Assembly: GCF_027744825.2 (NCBI RefSeq)
Contig: NC_071342.1
Coordinates: 10,311,501 to 10,375,500, forward strand
Source: Synchiropus splendidus
Lineage: Eukaryota; Chordata; Actinopteri; Syngnathiformes; Callionymidae
Direction of reading: 5' to 3'
DNA length: 64,000 nt
A program made the translations under genes and the position numbers. The notes under the pieces were generated by a model. It was given only the letters and a program-made list of their open reading frames with translations. It was not told where the DNA came from and made no database searches. Numbering within the stretch: position 1 is the stretch's first letter; each line of letters starts with the position of its first letter. Positions 36,126 to 49,342 of the stretch are shown piece by piece.

Positions 36126-37164
36126 AAAACATAAGATGTTCCTGATTGTAGTAGGAGAATTGGACTTCAGCTTCCTATGCTGACGCCGAGGGCAGCCTTT
36201 TGCGTCACATGTTGACCCATAGGTGTTTCATTAGAGTAAAAAATGTTCAGAACCACTCTTCACTGCATTACATTGGATGTCACTTGCTATATACAAAACC
36301 ATTTATGTGGCTGCCCTGCAGACTGACGGTGTCATCAGTGACCATTTGAAGGGCTTTCTTTTACATGTAGCGCTGCGTATGGTGTCAGCATATGCAGAAC
36401 AAATGATTCACTTGAAAGCCTGATGCCTCAACATGCAATGCTGCAAGCTGCCTTTGGTGTCAGTATCGATGCAAAAGCCCATTTCCCAATGTCAATATAT
36501 TACGCCATGGGAGTGAGGACGGATCGCAAAGAACACATCAAAGGCCACATACAGCTAACTTTCACAACAATTTTCATATTTTTTTTTTCTACTTCTGACG
36601 TTTTGGATCACTGTGTGTGCAAATGTACTTAGACTCATCACATCGGATCAACAAAATTGCAGGCACTTCATTAAAATTATAGCACCGTTTTCCTCCGGCA
36701 CTTTCCACCACTACTCCGGTGTTCTAGCTTTAATGTAACTAAAACACCAGTCATGTCATCCGACATCCATCTAACCAGCAACAGATAATGATAATTATGG
36801 AGCGCAACATTATAAACTGTACTCTTGGACGGTGGTATTAAGCCATAAATGAAGAGCAGCATTTCACATCAGACAGACCTCAAGTCAATATGGAGCTCAG
36901 TGAGGGCCTCACATAAACGCTCTCTTGTTCGAATGTAAAACGGTCAGGGTTACATAACTTGATGGATTTGCTAAAATGGGATAACCTTTAAACGCTTCCA
37001 CATCATTGATACTGACAGACTGCAGCAACAACTCAGACAGACTGCGGCTTTAGGAGAAAAAAAAAAATACTGTATTTCAATTTAGATTTTTTTCTGTTTT
37101 TTAGGGGTGGGGGGCAGGGTGGAGAGAGGGAGCGAAAGCAGTGCGAGAGATGAAAGGGAGCAGT

Positions 37165-37186
37165 GGATAAGCTTCAAGGCTTATCC
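37165..37186. repeat. short inverted repeat of GATA words
   Basis: GGATAAGC, then six bases, then GCTTATCC: an 8 bp perfect stem that places two GATAAG cores head to head. Confidence 0.5.
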
Positions 37187-37279
37187 TATTCATTACTGCA
37201 GGAAAAAAAATCTCAGCATCGACCTATAAATAAATGAATGCCAGGATAAACACAGAGCCCATACATCAATAAAACATAT

Positions 37280-37470
37280 GTATTCTAATAGATCACGCTC
37301 TAGTTACACTTGATGGGATCGAGTTGGCCAATCACCGCAACTTCATCATCCCGAAAAGTCACGCAGCATTAAGCGCTGGTGATTATAAATAATAATCATT
37401 CCAGCAATAAAATAGGCCGATGGATACTTTCATCTCAGCCCACTTTTCGGCTTGTTTATCTGTATGTTTT
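37280..37470. promoter_or_regulatory. candidate conserved noncoding block
   Basis: A complex unique stretch including TTGGCCAATCACCGC (CCAAT-type), GCATTAAGCGCTGGTGATTA and ATAATCATTCCAGC. A short GATA inverted repeat lies just to its left. Confidence 0.28.
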
Positions 37471-40400
37471 ATGGATATCTGGGGAGTGTATATATTATTT
37501 ATTGGTAAATATATAAATCATTTGACAAACAACAATCTCCTGGAAAAGCAGGACACCCTGAAATATGAATAACCTATTTAGATGCAGTTATGCTCCTGGT
37601 GTGTCCACCAGAAAAAAAAAAGAAATCACATGAGTATACAACCTTCTAGTCATCGTAGTAACAATCACTTCTGACGTCACGCTGGTTACACAAGAGCCGC
37701 TCAAACAACAACCTGCGACAAGCCCGGGCCTGCGTTCAAGAGCAACACGTCTGACACTTTAGCACAGTTTCAGGCCAAAAGGCTGATTTCTGACAAGCTG
37801 GCGGATTCGGTGCTTTGTAAACAGCGTCTACAGTTACACTGACGTGTGGAGTTCAGGTTGCGACAAGCAGCTCTGTCAGTGAGTCTGAAGACGTGCAGCA
37901 ATTATATCATAAGTCACGCTGGAGAAATTATGACGTGTAGGTGGTGCTCTTTACGGCTAGACTCTTCACAGAAAATTAGATTTGAAGGTGATGACAACCC
38001 TTTACTTGTATGAATGGAATGGCTGGAAGCAGAAAAATAAAGGCTATCAATTTAGAGATTAAAAATGTTAATAAATGAGTCTCAAAGATGTATTCATGAG
38101 ATAAAATCAAGATATAAATTTCGATTGAAAGCTATGAACTCTAAAAAGTTAGTATTCTTGCTATATTTAGTATTTGAAAATATCCTTGTTGAAGACCGGT
38201 TAAATGTAGTGTAGCAGGGAAAGTACAGTGATCTGTTTCATGATGTTTTCCAGGTGGGACCTGATATCCATTCTCATATGGTTAATTCCACATGACTCTG
38301 TAACGACTGTGTAAAACACACCAAACCTTTGCTCCAGGTTTTATCTCTAATTCTGATAAAGACGTTCAAAATATTTGCGGCAATCTAAGCAAGTGGTTAA
38401 TTGCTAACCAAAGTGGGTCAAGTTTGTTTAGTTTTAAATTGGATTTCCTGAGCTCAGACGTGTCTTTCTGGAAACGGTGGTGAAACGCTGCGTTGCGAAA
38501 CCTTCCGTGAGTCAAATTTAAAAAAAGAAAGGATATCTCAGAGCAAGTTGGAGCACTTTTTTTTAGATGTTCTCCCACGTGTGTGCTCGCCAGTTAAAAA
38601 CACTACTTGAGCAAATACACAACAGCACACACAAACCCACACATTAAGCAGATGAATGAGACGTTCGTGGAAAATACTTCCAGTCCGACTGGAAATTCTT
38701 CAGGTTTGAATTACAGTGTGGCAGAGGCACTCAGAGAAATGTTTATTTATGTTTTTTTAAAGCTATCCTCATTCAGAAACACAGTCATTCACAGGCTGCA
38801 CTGACAACGAGGAAAGAAAATGTATCAACCTTTTTGGACATGAAAACATAGGCAATATAATAATAATTTCTGGAGAAAATATGTCTTTTTTTGTCACATT
38901 ATCTTACGGCAGGCATCTATAAGATCATCAGCAATAAGAATTATCACGTTTGTCAGCTACAAATCCTCATCATAACAACGGAAATGGGATAAAAAAGAAT
39001 TAAAAAGGCACACACTGAGTGACAGCAAATAAATCCAAACTGAGCAAACAGGCAACAAAAATGGACATGAAGAAAACCACAATAGCACCAGTAAGCTCAG
39101 AGAAAATGTGCTCAATTTCTCAATTCAATTATGCAATTATCCATTTTAAATGTGAAAAAGTTGTATATCTGGTTTCCAAAAAAAAGGGATTCAGTTATAG
39201 TTAAACAATACATATTTGATATTTTGCAACTTGGCTTTTACAACACAGGTGTTTAGTGATAGCTGCACATGATCAGAACGTTGCACAGCAATGTGAAGTA
39301 CTGCCGCCATATTTAAGCCTCTGGCTGCTTATGAGTCTAGTCAGGGATTTATATAGATATCAAAAGAATCTGACATCAGCCATTCCACCATTCATAAATG
39401 TGTTTACCAGTGGAGGACAACAATTACAGGTTGTTTATTCATGATAATATATATTCCCTAATCTAAAGGGTAACTAATATATTTAACAGTACCTCATATA
39501 ATATAATAGTACCTCATTTGGAAGCTATAGAAATACAATGTGCCTCTTTTTAAAGATTGATGCTTCGATAAAATAACTATTCATAAGTCACGATCTCACT
39601 TACGTTCAAATTAGTCAACCCTTGAACAAACTCCAGCTGCAGGCAGAAACTCAACATTCATGTGGAGAAAAACAAATTATTTTACTGAGCACATGACACG
39701 ATCTTTAATCATATCTGCGCTTGTATTTCTCTTCTGGCTATTAATATCAGCCGCCAGTTCATCTGAGGTTAAGTTACGCCCGGATCATGAGATGTGTTAT
39801 CAGCAGATTAATTTAACAATGATACAACGCCATGAAGCTTTTTATTCACCCTAAACTTCAGATTATTATGGTCGACAACTTAACTCACCCCGATCAGGTG
39901 GAGTCCTCCAGGTGATAACCATCAGGAGTAGGAGGAAGTTGTGGACTTGTGAGTGAGTAGTAAGTGAAACAATTTATTGTTTGAAACTCTGTTTGGAGTT
40001 TTTAATTCCATACCGATCGGAGCGTAGCAGATGTGTTCCTGCACACAGGTTCTTCACCACTGTCTAGGAGAAAAAAGCCACTGTGGTCATTTATTTATAC
40101 AGTGACATGCTGTTTTTGTCTTCTGTAGTCAAGTCTACGAAAATGTTTTAGTAGAAAAACAGAAGCAGCTTTTATTTTGCGTGTGGAGGTACTTTGGAGA
40201 ATTACGTAACGCTGCCTGATTTAAGCTTGTTTTACAACACAGGATTAATGCTCTCGTGTAAAAATATCTACTTTCACATCCTGTGAAGACAGAACTTAAT
40301 GCATAATGATATGATAGTGCACAATGTAAGTGGTGCTTATGCAGGACGTGCTTAATATCCTGATAATGAAATGTGGCTGAAGAGCTGGAACATGAGCTCT

Positions 40401-41084
40401 TTTCTCCTCTAAATTCTTCCTCCCTGGCCTCTCTGTATACCATAACATATGGACGATGAAAAATTCATGGGTTGGTGGTTAACACAAATCTGCAGAGGAG
40501 ATGGGAAAACACGAGCTTAGCAAGCGATTCGCCTATTACATTAACAGACGGCGCTGTCATGGGACGATATTGCCGCTTGCATATTTCATCTAATCTGATT
40601 TAATGTTTAAAGACAGAGTGAGCGAGAAGGTGGTGGAGTTGGTGGAAACGATGACATCACACTGTGTGTTCATCTGGTGGCCCAGGCGCGCTTGACTGAA
40701 CCTTGTTTCTTCTTTATTATAATCAGGCTTAAAACTCATTTTTCTACCACAATTACATGTCAGCCAAAATGGCAGTTTTGTGACTCACTTTAATAACTTC
40801 AGAGACGTCAACAGAACCGTAAGGCTACATAATAAATACATGGAATGAAATGGAAAGAGAATAACTCTTATTCGCAGCGCACTTTATTTTGTAATATTAT
40901 GTGAAATGAATAAACCAAAAAAACTTTTCACTTAGCTGTTTCATGATTTGTTTTTCCAGATGGATGGATGGGTTAACAATGTAACTGACGGATTGTATCA
41001 GAATGAGATTTGAACAGGCAGATACTAGAATTAAAAGGTCACTTCAGAGGAAGTTAAAGATACATATGTAAAAAAAACTGTACA

Positions 41085-41305
41085 ATTCATCCCTGAAAAA
41101 ATTACAATGAAGGATTCTTTGGCACGTTTTTTCAGTTCATTCTGTCCTTGAATCTGCATTTTCTTGCACATTGTTTCTCAGCTCTTTTGTATTGCTTTTT
41201 GCACTTTATAATATTATTTCTTTTTCATTTTATTGTGATATGTTGTTTACAAAGCAAAACATAATTTCCCTTGGGATTAATACAGTTTTTATGATTCAGA
41301 TTCTG
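41085..41305 (+). mobile_element. LINE 3' tail fragment
   Basis: TTTTGCACTTTATAATATTA followed by AATTTCCCTTGGGATTAATA and CAGTTTTTATGATTCAGATTCTGATG is the usual L2/CR1-type 3' end seen in fish genomes (stop-free tail with the TTGGGATTAATA box). Confidence 0.6.
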
Positions 41306-43369
41306 ATGTGCCATCTTTACCATTAAAATACCAATATTGTGGGCGAAACAAGGGTTACATTTTCCTAAAGCTACTGTGGTCTGTAAGTAGGACTGCAACA
41401 CTGTAACAGTGCACGTCAGGGTTTCCACTGCTTTAAAGATGAACTCTCCCGTGATCAAATGTATTAAAATGTGGTGGAAACATCGAAGCAAATGGATAAC
41501 ACATAAAATCATGGAGGTGGACTTGAACATGATGGTTTTCGGCATGTTTTTTCATGACATATGAAGAGACGGACCGCATGAGGACAGCTACAGATTGGAG
41601 ATTTACGTCTTATGATTATTAATATGATGAGCATTTTAATTGTCACCAATTTTAAGGAGGGGGTCTGAAACAATGCTGATAGAAACCCTGAACTTTATAA
41701 ACCCTTTCGCTGCACATCAGAGAAGTTGTATATGATTTTTTGAAACTGTAAATTTGTGTTAAATTTACTGTCAAAATATTTGATCAAAGCTGATATAAAG
41801 CCACCAAAACAAGTGCCATGGGCTTCAATCCCACCTGCTCTCAGTTCTCTGTCTAATTCATGCACATAATAAACTGCCTAAAACTCATGCATCAGTAAAC
41901 CGATTAAAGACACGTCTGGAGTATCTTGGGATCAAACTGACAACCTTTCAATTAAAGCTGACCTTTCACCTTCATAGGCTTTCACTTACAAACCAATCAG
42001 CCGTAACTGAGCCATTTTTTTTTCCACAAAGCAGAGCGCAGAAGATAAAAATATATAGTTTTCGTGACAAGCAGCGGGATGGAGGAAATATAGGACAAAT
42101 GAGAGCGAGTAAGAGGAGAAGGGGGGAGGGGGAGAGGCAGCTATTTTCAACTGCTTTGCCTCAAACATGATTGCCTCACCAACTCTAAGTATTCTGTTGA
42201 TTTAAGCAATGTGCACACGAGGAGTGTACAATTTCTGGGAGGTTGAAGAGAAGAAGGGAAGAGGAAGTGGAGCATGCAGCTCTGGAATTAGAGAGAATGG
42301 GAAAAATGTTGCTCATAATATTTTCCTTAACATACGCCCAAAATGAGTAGCTGTCGAGCTACAGCCTGCCTGTGCATCATGTTCAAATCGATCACACGGC
42401 ATTGCAGAGCTTTCTGTGGAGAGAGAGAGAGAGGTATTCCTGCCAAATGAAAGTGAGTAATACTCAATCATGGCAGCTAATAGCGACATTGAACTCTTTC
42501 ATCTGAGCTGCAAAGATCCAGCCCACTCAGACTATTCTTGGCATTTTCTCACAGTGGAGAAGCCATAGTAATGCCAATATTATTATAACCCACTGCATCA
42601 CATAAAGCAGCTCTCACGCGCAGAGCCGAGCTGCAACCCATCTGGAAATGCACAATTTTGTCATGAGAACCATCTTTGTCGCAACTTCATTTTTTTTTTT
42701 TTTTTTAGATCTCAGGGATGATCCCTCTGGGAATGTTGAGCACCCATGGAAATTGAATTTCAAAGAGCCTTGAGGACCGCTAATAACACTAGAATAGCTT
42801 ACCTCACATTACCTTCACTGAACTTAATATTTATATATATTATTATTACATAACTCTTTTGAATTTGTCATTGATCTTTTTTCCCTTCAAGTTGTGGATT
42901 GAGTGCAGCACACATCACATACTCAATAAAATCCATCACAATACAAGTATATCTACTTTTATCATTTCAAATTTTGATCTCCAAAATACTATTTTAGCAT
43001 GTATCGCTAGGGTTTTAAGGGTCGAAAATCTCATCAACCTTGTCATGAGATGATGGATTCTGCCTTGACACTTAAAAACTAATGAATTAGACAATCTGTG
43101 ATGAATTCATCTCAATTAATCGCAGTTTAATCGTATAACAATATTTGCCACAAGAAGCCACATTTTTCAATTTGAATGAATTTGGTATATTACTGAATCA
43201 AATGATGGACCCATACATACATTTAAACCACAAAATAGTGTTTATTTTGCATCACAATAAATCATGATGGTGGCTATATTCAAGTTTTTATATCACCGTA
43301 TTAAAACTAAAACTCTTTTAATGTCTTGAAAATATTTGTACAAGAAATTCAATTTTATAAGCGAAAAAC

Positions 43370-43419
43370 ATCCCTGAACAAAAGCAAACAGATGCTTTTA
43401 TTTGCTTTTGTTCAGGGAT
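43370..43419. repeat. perfect 19 bp hairpin with 12-base loop
   Basis: ATCCCTGAACAAAAGCAAA (43370-43388) is followed after 12 bases by its exact reverse complement (43401-43419). There are no mismatches, and neither arm extends further. Confidence 0.9.
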
Positions 43420-43482
43420 TCCTCCATGTTTGTTGTTGTTGTTATCATCCTAGCTGCCACGTGTCAAGGTTCCCTGTTGTCT

Positions 43483-43484
<2 letters not shown>

Positions 43485-43581
<97 letters not shown>

Positions 43582-43610
43582 TAGATAGATAGATAGATAT
43601 AGATATAGAT
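43485..43610. repeat. (AT)n plus (GATA)n microsatellite
   Basis: About 95 bp of pure AT is followed by GATA units and GATATA units. It lies 66 bp right of a perfect hairpin (43370-43419). Confidence 0.95.
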
Positions 43611-45048
43611 TTGACCTACAACTTGAAGAACTTTTGAACATATTTTTGCTAAATGAAGAGCCTTAATGACTTCCCACGCAACATTCTCCAGAATGTCATT
43701 CTGGAAATGTTCTGTGTAACTGCCTCTTTTTTTGTCCAAGCTTATTTCTCAGTGTCATATTTTTAGAATTACACCGAGCACATAACATCCTCCCCTCTAG
43801 CAAGACACAAAAATTGAGGACACTACATAGCATGGGTATAATCAGTCCACACTGGCAGAGAAGGCACGATAATTATAAACACAAACTGTGTCATTCCCAG
43901 AGAGGGAAGCAACTGCCGGGGTGATGGGCAACGCTCAACATGAATATGGATCACTCGTCTAAAGATCTGCGATCTGACGCAACTGCAAATCTGCTGGTGA
44001 CGTGGATTGAAAACATGAATATTGATGAAATGAGATAAGGCGCAGCCTCCATACATCCCACAATCATCACAGGAAGGGACACACAAGCCGGAGGGAGCAC
44101 AAACAACAGAGTCAATTCCAGAACTAAAAGCTACAGTATATTAGATTACAAGCTTTTAGAATCTAAAAGTCACACAAGCTACAGAACCTAAATGGTCTCT
44201 CTCCACCCGGAGAAGCAGTGAGTCCCCAGCGGATTTCTGAGCAAACTTCTTCCCTCAGTCATGACCCCGACTTCATGACCACTGATGAGCTCATTGCTCA
44301 GCTATTAAGCATTAATAACCAAATGTTTTACCAAAAACATATCAAGGGGGTCACATTCGAAAAGCACATCTTAACTGCATGAATAACTTTCATAAGTGAC
44401 GAAACACGAGAGCCCCAGAAGTTCGGGGATTAGTCGACAACAACAAAACAAAAGACAATTTCCATTGAATGTCACTGTTCTGCATCTACTGTGATACGTG
44501 ACAACAGCGAGCCTCAAATGACACACATCATAAACTTGGCTAGCCGGGACATAAATCCAATGAAAGCAGAGCATTTACATAGTTACAGTCGAGATTCACC
44601 CAAACAGCAGTTACACTAGTTTTATGTGCCTCGCTCTGAAGTCTCCCATCCCCGCGGTAACCTGACACACTTTTCATGAATTAGCCCAACAAGATGGACG
44701 GTTATTAGTGCTGTCACAGCAGATTTGACTCCATCCGAAAGGTCAGCATTTGCATTTTGGAAAGCAAGAAGTGCCAAATGGTTCCCCAGTTTCTCTTTTT
44801 TTCTTTCCATTCTCTGGCTCTACTCACATAAAGATGGAATTATGATGTTTGCTTTGTCATTGACGCCATGGAAAACCTTAAATTTAGATAGAAAGATTTG
44901 CTTCATCGATCCAGTGCCGGGAAATTCACAGGAAGCAATTCACTGTGATGAGATAAAACACTCGGATCAAACTACTGCATGTTACAATTACTCAATATTC
45001 CACTCGATATGTTTCATTTTTGAAGATCAATTAGACATATCATTATAA

Positions 45049-45500
45049 GCAGGAGTGGACAGAAATTAAAAAAAATTACACAGTGAGGGGAACTTTGACA
45101 TTCTTGAATGACAAAGGCATGAAATTCCATTTTTAAGGAGCCACATTATATAGTGTGACAGTCGTGAGGGGCCGTCATTCTAAGAGACACAAGGACACAG
45201 AGAAAGAATATTAAAATAAAATAAAATGAAATTGTCTTACAAAAATACAAGAAATGTTAATTTGCTTTATGCCTAAACTATGTAATTTAATTTCTTTTTC
45301 CCAACGGTATATACTTTTTAATCTGAAATGGCATCACAAATGCTGAAAGCTCTTTTGAAGTGTGAATATCTTGGGGACATAAATATGGGTAAGACATCTA
45401 AATAATCATCTAAATAAATTTATTACAAAGGCATTTCCTTGATATATTTTAATCTAATGGACAAGAAATACTGTTAAAAAGTGCACTGAGATGTTAGAAT
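45049..45500 (+). mobile_element. hAT-like element remnant
   Basis: Starts CAGGAGTGGACAGA, a decayed CAGAGGTGGGCAA end, then GAGCCACATTATATAGTGTG and GTGAGGGGCCGTCATTC as in the two copies above. The right end is not resolved. Confidence 0.5.
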
Positions 45501-45519
45501 CTCAGAGACTTATGTGTTT

Positions 45520-45725
45520 ATGGACTCATGCATGCACACATCCCTACACTCCTAGTTGCACTTAAATTGTTTGCACTCTCATTGTTAAATAAACACTTGT
45601 TGATGTTTTTGTTGTTTGTTTGTTTTTCATATAGTTTTTGTTATTTATGTTGTACATCATAAATAGTTCAATAGTCACTGCACAGGCTGCCGAGTAATGA
45701 CAATTCAATCCTCCATATGCTATGC
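45520..45725 (+). mobile_element. possible LINE-like 3' tail fragment
   Basis: TTGCACTTAAATTGTTTGCACT, AATAGTTCAATAGTCACTGCACA and TAATGACAATTCAATCCTCC resemble the untranslated tail of L2-type elements. The copy is decayed. Confidence 0.35.
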
Positions 45726-46389
45726 ATATGGCAGAATTAACTAACTTACCTTACTTTAAAAGAATATAATTTAATTTCAATATAACTGGTGGCAGGAGGG
45801 AAAAATTGACACATGAAATGGGAAAAATATAAATAATCATAGATCATAGAATAATAATTAAGTATTCACGCTTATTATACAAAAAATAAATACGATATAT
45901 AATAACAAATAAAAAATAAAATTAAATAAAATACTAACAAATAAGTAGAAAAATAAGAAAATGTCATGTTGCAGTGAGTATTTCATAAATAAACACACGT
46001 CTGAATAAATACATTAAATGCTATCATTTAATTTGAAAATGAAAAGCAGATGGACAAGGTCATTGAAGAGTCAACATGAATGTGGAAACTTATTTAAAAT
46101 GCAGGAATTGGATTTATACGTGTTTCCAATGCGACACTGAATCACTGAAACAAGTGTATCATGAGGACAGTGTTGTTATGGGGCAGATTATAGTCGTGAT
46201 ATTATCACAATAATAGCATTCATGAGCTTGCAGCCGTTGTGAAATAAAGAGCTGACTTTAGTCAACAGCTGCGTAAGTGCACATGTGTTTGTGTAGGTTA
46301 CATGCCCGGGAGGCTCTGCGGAGTGATGGAAATTACTTAGCTCTGCTGTTTTTAAACAAATCACAAACAAGTCTCCCTGCAGCTACTCA

Positions 46390-46995
46390 AGCAAATATAA
46401 AACCTTCATGTGAATACCATTAGAAACCTGGTTTCCCTCGTCCGAAAACTCCCCCGGGCGCTGAAAGTAAACCTTTAGCTTAAATGTGGCTCACTGAGGA
46501 ATGGCATTATTGAGTCAGACCAATGAGCAACAGCAGCCACAGGATGTTAGACTTACTATTCATAACTTATTTTCCTTCCCCAAAAAGTGTTTTCCCTTCA
46601 GGTCTCACCTCTGCCGCGCTCTTAAAATGCAATTACCTGCTGGCAAATTTACAGGAAAAGGCAAAACAAAGACTTCTGACCAGAGGAGCCGTTATTGTGA
46701 ATGTCAAACTAGTGCTGAGCTGGTGCCGCAGAGAGGAGGAAATATAAAGTGAGATGAATCACATTAGGCCTTTGTTTCAGCTCAGCTCGGGGTTAATAGC
46801 GTGTGGATGTGTTAGCGGTGGGGAAAGCACGGTGAGCAGCAATCCGACGTGTTCCAGCAGTTCAAAATTCCTCACTGGAGCCGCAGAATGTTTTTCATAG
46901 GTGTGACTGGAAAGGGTGTTTGAATGGGGCGATCACTTGTGTTCATAAACAGACAGACCCCCTCGGGGGCTCGGCGGCCAGTGTGAATGGAAAAC
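46390..46995. promoter_or_regulatory. candidate conserved noncoding block
   Basis: A long unique stretch, GC-richer than its flanks, with CCCCCGGGCGC, ATGAGCAACAG, GGGGTTAATAGCG, GATCACTTGTG and CCCCCTCGGGGGC. Two overlapping short open frames here have no protein-like character. Confidence 0.3.
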
Positions 46996-49111
46996 ACACG
47001 GAAAGCATTATGGAGCTTTACTTTAAATCATGGGGGGAACATAAGTATTGAAATTCTCTCGCGGTTCTCATTAGCTAAGCTGAAACCGCATTGATCGCAA
47101 TTCTGCTTCAATTCAGCAGGACAATGGAGAGTTAGGAAGGACACATCTGAGGACGGCAACCAAAGACAAACACTCACAACACAAGCATTCCATCCAAGAC
47201 CAATGCTAAATACAGAAACAGGTGACAGGGAAAACAAAATTGGTGTTTAAACAGTCTAAGTTCTTATTCTCAAGTAACAAGCAGCCAATGGAAATGAAGT
47301 TATTATAAGGTTTATTTATGGTCCAGGGATTTCCATCCTGTGGAAATCCTTCCTGTTATCAAAATAATTGTAGAAAACAATGAAATATAGGGGAAAACCT
47401 AGTCAAAAAATGACTTATATAAAAGCTCAAATATCTGAATTGAAATGTGGAGAGGAAAAATTGAAATTATTTTAAAAAAAACGATAAAATAACAAAGGTT
47501 TTTAGGGGAAGACATAAATAAAGAAAAACAAATATTCGGTTTTAGAAAACAAAAACATGAATTTCTCAATACTAATAATGATGAGAAAATGCATGATAAC
47601 AATCATTCATAAAATAGCAATAATACATAATAAATAACTGATACAATATACGGTAACTGGAATTATTAGCATACAAATAGCTAAATTATGAGGACGTCAA
47701 AGCTTGAATCCTTTGTCCCAGCTCTCGTTGACGCACAAAGGCCAGTTAACCACAGGCTGGTCCAACTGATTTCCAGTAACCAACCAGCCACATCTACACA
47801 ACAAAATCTGATATAGGTCAAAGTAGTTCCCTCCAATGAGAAAGATACCGCAGTTTGTGTTTCATAATGTTTAATTGTATCTATCATGCCAAGTCAAACA
47901 TAAAAACAGGTTAGTGAACATTATCATAGAGAGTGCTATGACACGTTTCTATCAGCGTCTGTGTTCACAGTTTAACACTTTGAGCAATAGCAACTCATCC
48001 ATTGGACCATAGCTCAATATGGATCACTGCTTTGCTACATTTTGATAGACCGACCAAAGAGCTGCAATTTGGCAGGATGTTGGTCATAATGTTATGGTCT
48101 GTATGTTGACAAAGAAAGCTCAGAATTCCACTGGATCAAATGTTTTGTCTGAATATGATTCAAACGCACTGAATGCTGAAGTGACAAAACTATAAAGCAA
48201 CAACAAGAAGAACCTCACGAAGCATGAAAAATATCAATCTTTACCAGTGAGAGAAAGAGTGAGAGGGGAGAGAAGAGAAAGTGCAAAGAGGATCACCAGA
48301 GTGCAGCCAAGGCAACAACAATGATGTTAGTAGTAACTATTAAGCTGCTCATGATATAATAACAATATAACTGATGGATGTGAGAAGTAAAAGATATTAC
48401 GACTTATGATAAATCAACCGCAGATGGCGAGCAGTTTCTCAGGGGCAGCCAGTGGTGAAGAAAAAAAATGGGCCATGAAGTTCTGGGACTGTTGGCAATA
48501 GAGAGGTTGCCTTGTATAAAACAAAATATAAAATAGTGGAACCCTCCTTTGTGCAGTGGAATAATTCCTAAAAGAGCCTGTTTATTGAGACAATAATGTT
48601 GATAGCATTCAGTTTGGTCAGTTTAGCACAGAAATCTACAAATAATTAAGCTAAAAACGTTTAGCTTTCCAATTCCAAATTATGTATTTTCCAGTTATAG
48701 CACTCATAAGCATCCATTTCAGTATTTTCTTTATAAAATCTTAAATAAAAAATAAATAAAACAATAACAAGCTCATGGTGGATTATTCAAACTACTTTTG
48801 AAAACCTTTTTTTGTTTCTATACATCATATCAAACAATAAATTAAAAAAAGAAAGTAAAAAAACATTACTTTTCGGTCGATACTGTGTCAATATTTCTAC
48901 TTTTTAACGTGAGGCAGTTGCACGCATCAAACAACTGACCTCCAGATCAATAACAGATCTGACTGAGAGCTTGAGGTGAGCCGTGTGGCGCAAATGTGTT
49001 AAGGAGCGCGCTGACGCTCAGGCCGCAGGCTCGTGCTGCGTTGTAAGGTGATGTAACTCCCGCTGGCTAATGTGATCACATATCCAAAGCCTCCGCAGCT
49101 GCGACACTTAC

Positions 49112-49342
49112 CAAACTGGTCGCAGATGCTCTGGTTCTGCAGCAACGTCGGGTGGTCGAAGGTGTCGCGGCAGTACAGGATCCTGGTGTTCCCGGCCAGT
49201 GTTGCAATGCCGCCCAGCGCCAGCACCGTGTGGTCAATGAGCAACGATGACGGCTGTTCTTTCAGACGCACCAACATGGAGCGGTACCGGCAATACTGGG
49301 GGTAACTGAGGACCAGCACCTTCCTCCCGTCCTCTTCCTGGC
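49112..49342 (-). CDS. arid5b: arid5b coding exon, end of conserved N-terminal region (human exon 4 equivalent)
   Basis: Read on the minus strand this exon opens after an acceptor ending cctgcag and closes at a donor reading G|gtaagt. It is 231 nt: two bases finishing a split codon, 76 codons, and one base of the next codon. The peptide contains LSYPQYCRYRSM, LALGGIA, ILYCRDTFDHPTL and SICDQF. These match the human ARID5B stretch just before its basic motif (about residues 167-244), where human reads LSYPQYCRYRSM and ILYCRDTFDHPTL. This segment is absent from ARID5A, which separates the two paralogues. Differences from human are conservative except around residues 26-45 of the exon (VRLKEQPSSLLIDHTV). 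The open frame continues upstream into intron (MFSHNYSPA), which is not coding. The preceding exon was not found in the remaining 14.7 kb. Confidence 0.96.

Larger units (their letters stand above)
17555..49111 (-). other. arid5b: arid5b large intron (31.6 kb)
   Basis: This is the largest intron in the window, bounded by gtaagt and ctcag in the minus orientation. It holds the paired-box tandem array (20900-22310), four large AT-rich simple repeats and three recognisable hAT-like remnants (31168, 34540, 45049). It also holds the 71 bp mariner-type palindrome, LINE tails, a perfect 19 bp hairpin (43370-43419), and several blocks that look conserved. Human ARID5B has a short isoform whose first exon must lie in the corresponding intron; no candidate first exon was recognised here. 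The stretches 22330-25000, 27450-28300, 29070-31150, 34600-36000, 37470-41080 and 46000-49100 (apart from listed sites) show only unique AT-rich sequence to me. Confidence 0.85.
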
